From positions 1 through 64,000 of the forward strand of contig DDFC01000012.1 in assembly GCA_002336895.1 (NCBI GenBank): 64,000 nucleotides of DNA, read 5' to 3'. The stretch comes from Verrucomicrobiaceae bacterium UBA1938. GTDB taxonomy: Bacteria > Verrucomicrobiota > Verrucomicrobiia > Verrucomicrobiales > Verrucomicrobiaceae. The translations under genes and the position numbers were made by a program. Under the pieces are notes generated by a model, which saw only the letters and a list, made by a program, of their open reading frames with translations, was not told the origin of the DNA and ran no database searches. Below, one piece after another: positions 62,939 through 64,000 of this stretch. How positions within the stretch are numbered: the first letter of the stretch is position 1; every line of letters starts with the position of its first letter.

Positions 62939-64000
62939 TCACTTTGAGGTCACCCGCATCCACTTTCGCCCCTCCATTCCGCTGGCCAGTTCTTTGACAC
63001 GGATCTCCCAGGTGCCGGGGTCTTCATTCGGAGCGATGTCCAGGCTGACCTCGATGATGCCGTTTTCAGCCGCGTAAAAGCCGCTGCCTTCAGCCGCCTT
63101 GCCGCTCGCATCGCGGATGTCCACACGTACGGGGATCACGGCCTTGGTGGGTGAATCCTGGGTGGTGGTGATGCTGGCGGTGATTTTGGCCTTGTTGCCA
63201 GCGATGGCATTTTCCGGCACATCCAGCTTCAGGCCCAGCAGCGGCTTTGGCATGACCATGAAGATGCGCCCATCGCAGGGCCCCAGACCGACGGACCAGC
63301 TCAGCGTGCCATCGGATCCACGCCTAGGCACGATGAACTGAGTCCCTGTCAGTTCATACACATTGGCGGCCTCCATTTTCAAACTGACCACGCCGCTGGA
63401 TGGCAGGCCGTTTTCCATCACGAGGCCATGCTGACCCACGTAGGAGCCGTATTCACGTTTGTCATTCACGACGAAGACATAGATCGCATCACCAAACTTT
63501 CGCGTGCGCACGATCATCTCAGGATTATCGCACATGACTTTCTGGGGCAGGGCAAATCCTCCCACCTTTTGCGCCATCTCCAGCACCTTGGCCTTGTCTG
63601 CATCCGCCTTTTTCACGCGCTTGAAGCTCGGCAGCATGAAGTCAGCCTTGAGCGCAGGACAGAGAAACTCATCCGCCAGGATCTTGCCGCCTTTCTTCTG
63701 CCAGTCCTGAATGCGTGTGACCACAGATTTGGTCAGCACATCGCAATACGGCATGACGAGCACCTTTCGTCCGCTGAGTCCGCTCTTGAGCAACGTCTCT
63801 TCATAAAGGATGTCCGTCTGCACATGGGCATGCTGCAGCGCCAGCCACACGTCTGCGGCCCAGTCCATGTTGTTCCCGTAGCTGCCTCGCCGTGCGAACA
63901 TCTGTGAGGTAAAGCTCTCCAAAAAAGCGACCTCGCTGCGTTCATCCGGAATCGCCATCAGCGCGGGCCCCAGCGGCTCGACCACATCGTGAATGAGCTG
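62939..64000 (-). CDS. C-terminal part of a large protein with a glycosidase-associated class-I-amidotransferase-like domain (5' end outside window)
   Basis: The frame is open from the right edge (no stop up to 64000) to 62939, so at least 353 codons are present; a GTG at 63985 is probably internal. KVLVMPYCDVLTKSVVTRIQ, DWQKKGGKILADEFLCPALK is the beta-galactosidase trimerisation/GATase-like fold often found after GH42-type TIM barrels. FGDAIYVFVVNDKREYGSYV and the Ig-like C-terminal end (KITASITTTQDSPTKAVIPV, RVDIRDASGKAAEGSG, GTWEIRVKELASGMEGRKWM) fit a secreted glycoside-hydrolase-like protein. The catalytic part lies beyond the window. It faces the tRNA gene tail-on. Confidence 0.7.
   Translation of the reverse strand, partial: QLIHDVVEPLGPALMAIPDERSEVAFLESFTSQMFARRGSYGNNMDWAADVWLALQHAHVQTDILYEETLLKSGLSGRKVLVMPYCDVLTKSVVTRIQDWQKKGGKILADEFLCPALKADFMLPSFKRVKKADADKAKVLEMAQKVGGFALPQKVMCDNPEMIVRTRKFGDAIYVFVVNDKREYGSYVGQHGLVMENGLPSSGVVSLKMEAANVYELTGTQFIVPRRGSDGTLSWSVGLGPCDGRIFMVMPKPLLGLKLDVPENAIAGNKAKITASITTTQDSPTKAVIPVRVDIRDASGKAAEGSGFYAAENGIIEVSLDIAPNEDPGTWEIRVKELASGMEGRKWMRVTSK

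Overview
The window looks like a chromosomal segment of a Gram-negative member of the Verrucomicrobiota, probably near Verrucomicrobium/Prosthecobacter (inference; no rRNA gene is present). The pointers are a very large autotransporter-repeat protein ending in a PEP-CTERM-like sorting signal, a eukaryotic-like Ser/Thr kinase fused to a C-type-lectin-like domain, a 50-residue basic protein of a Verrucomicrobia/Chlamydiae type, a meso-DAP-type murein cluster, high GC, and many genes without a clear Shine-Dalgarno sequence.

Layout. 1-645: 5' part of a comF-like gene, minus strand, running off the left edge. 1062-8299: four tightly coupled plus-strand genes (MmeI-like adenine methyltransferase, DUF1016/PD-(D/E)XK nuclease, SF2 helicase, GIY-YIG nuclease) that look like a restriction/defence cassette. 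It sits between C-rich, repeat-laden non-coding stretches (646-1061 and 8300-10015), the second holding about four copies of a roughly 200-bp tandem repeat. 10016-18165: housekeeping genes (purT, SirB1-like protein, a TPR-like membrane protein, mtnP, a YgdI/YgdR-type lipoprotein, maf, a U32 peptidase carrying an in-frame REPIN-like insertion). 18232-30770: the giant PEP-CTERM autotransporter-repeat protein, a lone nuoG, a PIN/Phd toxin-antitoxin pair, a diacylglycerol-kinase-like gene, the small basic protein with a pseudouridine synthase, gatB, a membrane protein and trpD. 30832-35999: Hsp70 homologue and kinase-lectin fusion. 36037-39992: a secreted RlpA-like protein, nadB and an aldo/keto reductase.

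40110-52480 is one long minus-strand division and cell-wall (dcw) operon: rsmH-ftsL-ftsI-murE-murF-mraY-murD-[LysM membrane protein]-ftsW-murG. Most junctions overlap by 1-4 nt, and a candidate sigma-70 promoter lies before rsmH. 52890-54624 holds a histone-H1-like fusion protein and a Tat-exported sugar isomerase-like protein. 54690-62736 is a second candidate functional module: an ECF-like sigma factor, a protein fusing MbnP and diheme MauG/MbnH-type peroxidase domains, and a large YHYH-domain secreted protein on the minus strand, divergent from an OmpR-type regulator and its histidine kinase. A tRNA-Val(UAC) and the 3' part of a large secreted or glycosidase-like gene close the window.

The two most promising places for something not well described are the four-gene methyltransferase/nuclease/helicase/nuclease cassette, whose methyltransferase has a conspicuously AT-rich specificity half, and the sigma factor/MbnP-MbnH fusion/YHYH locus.
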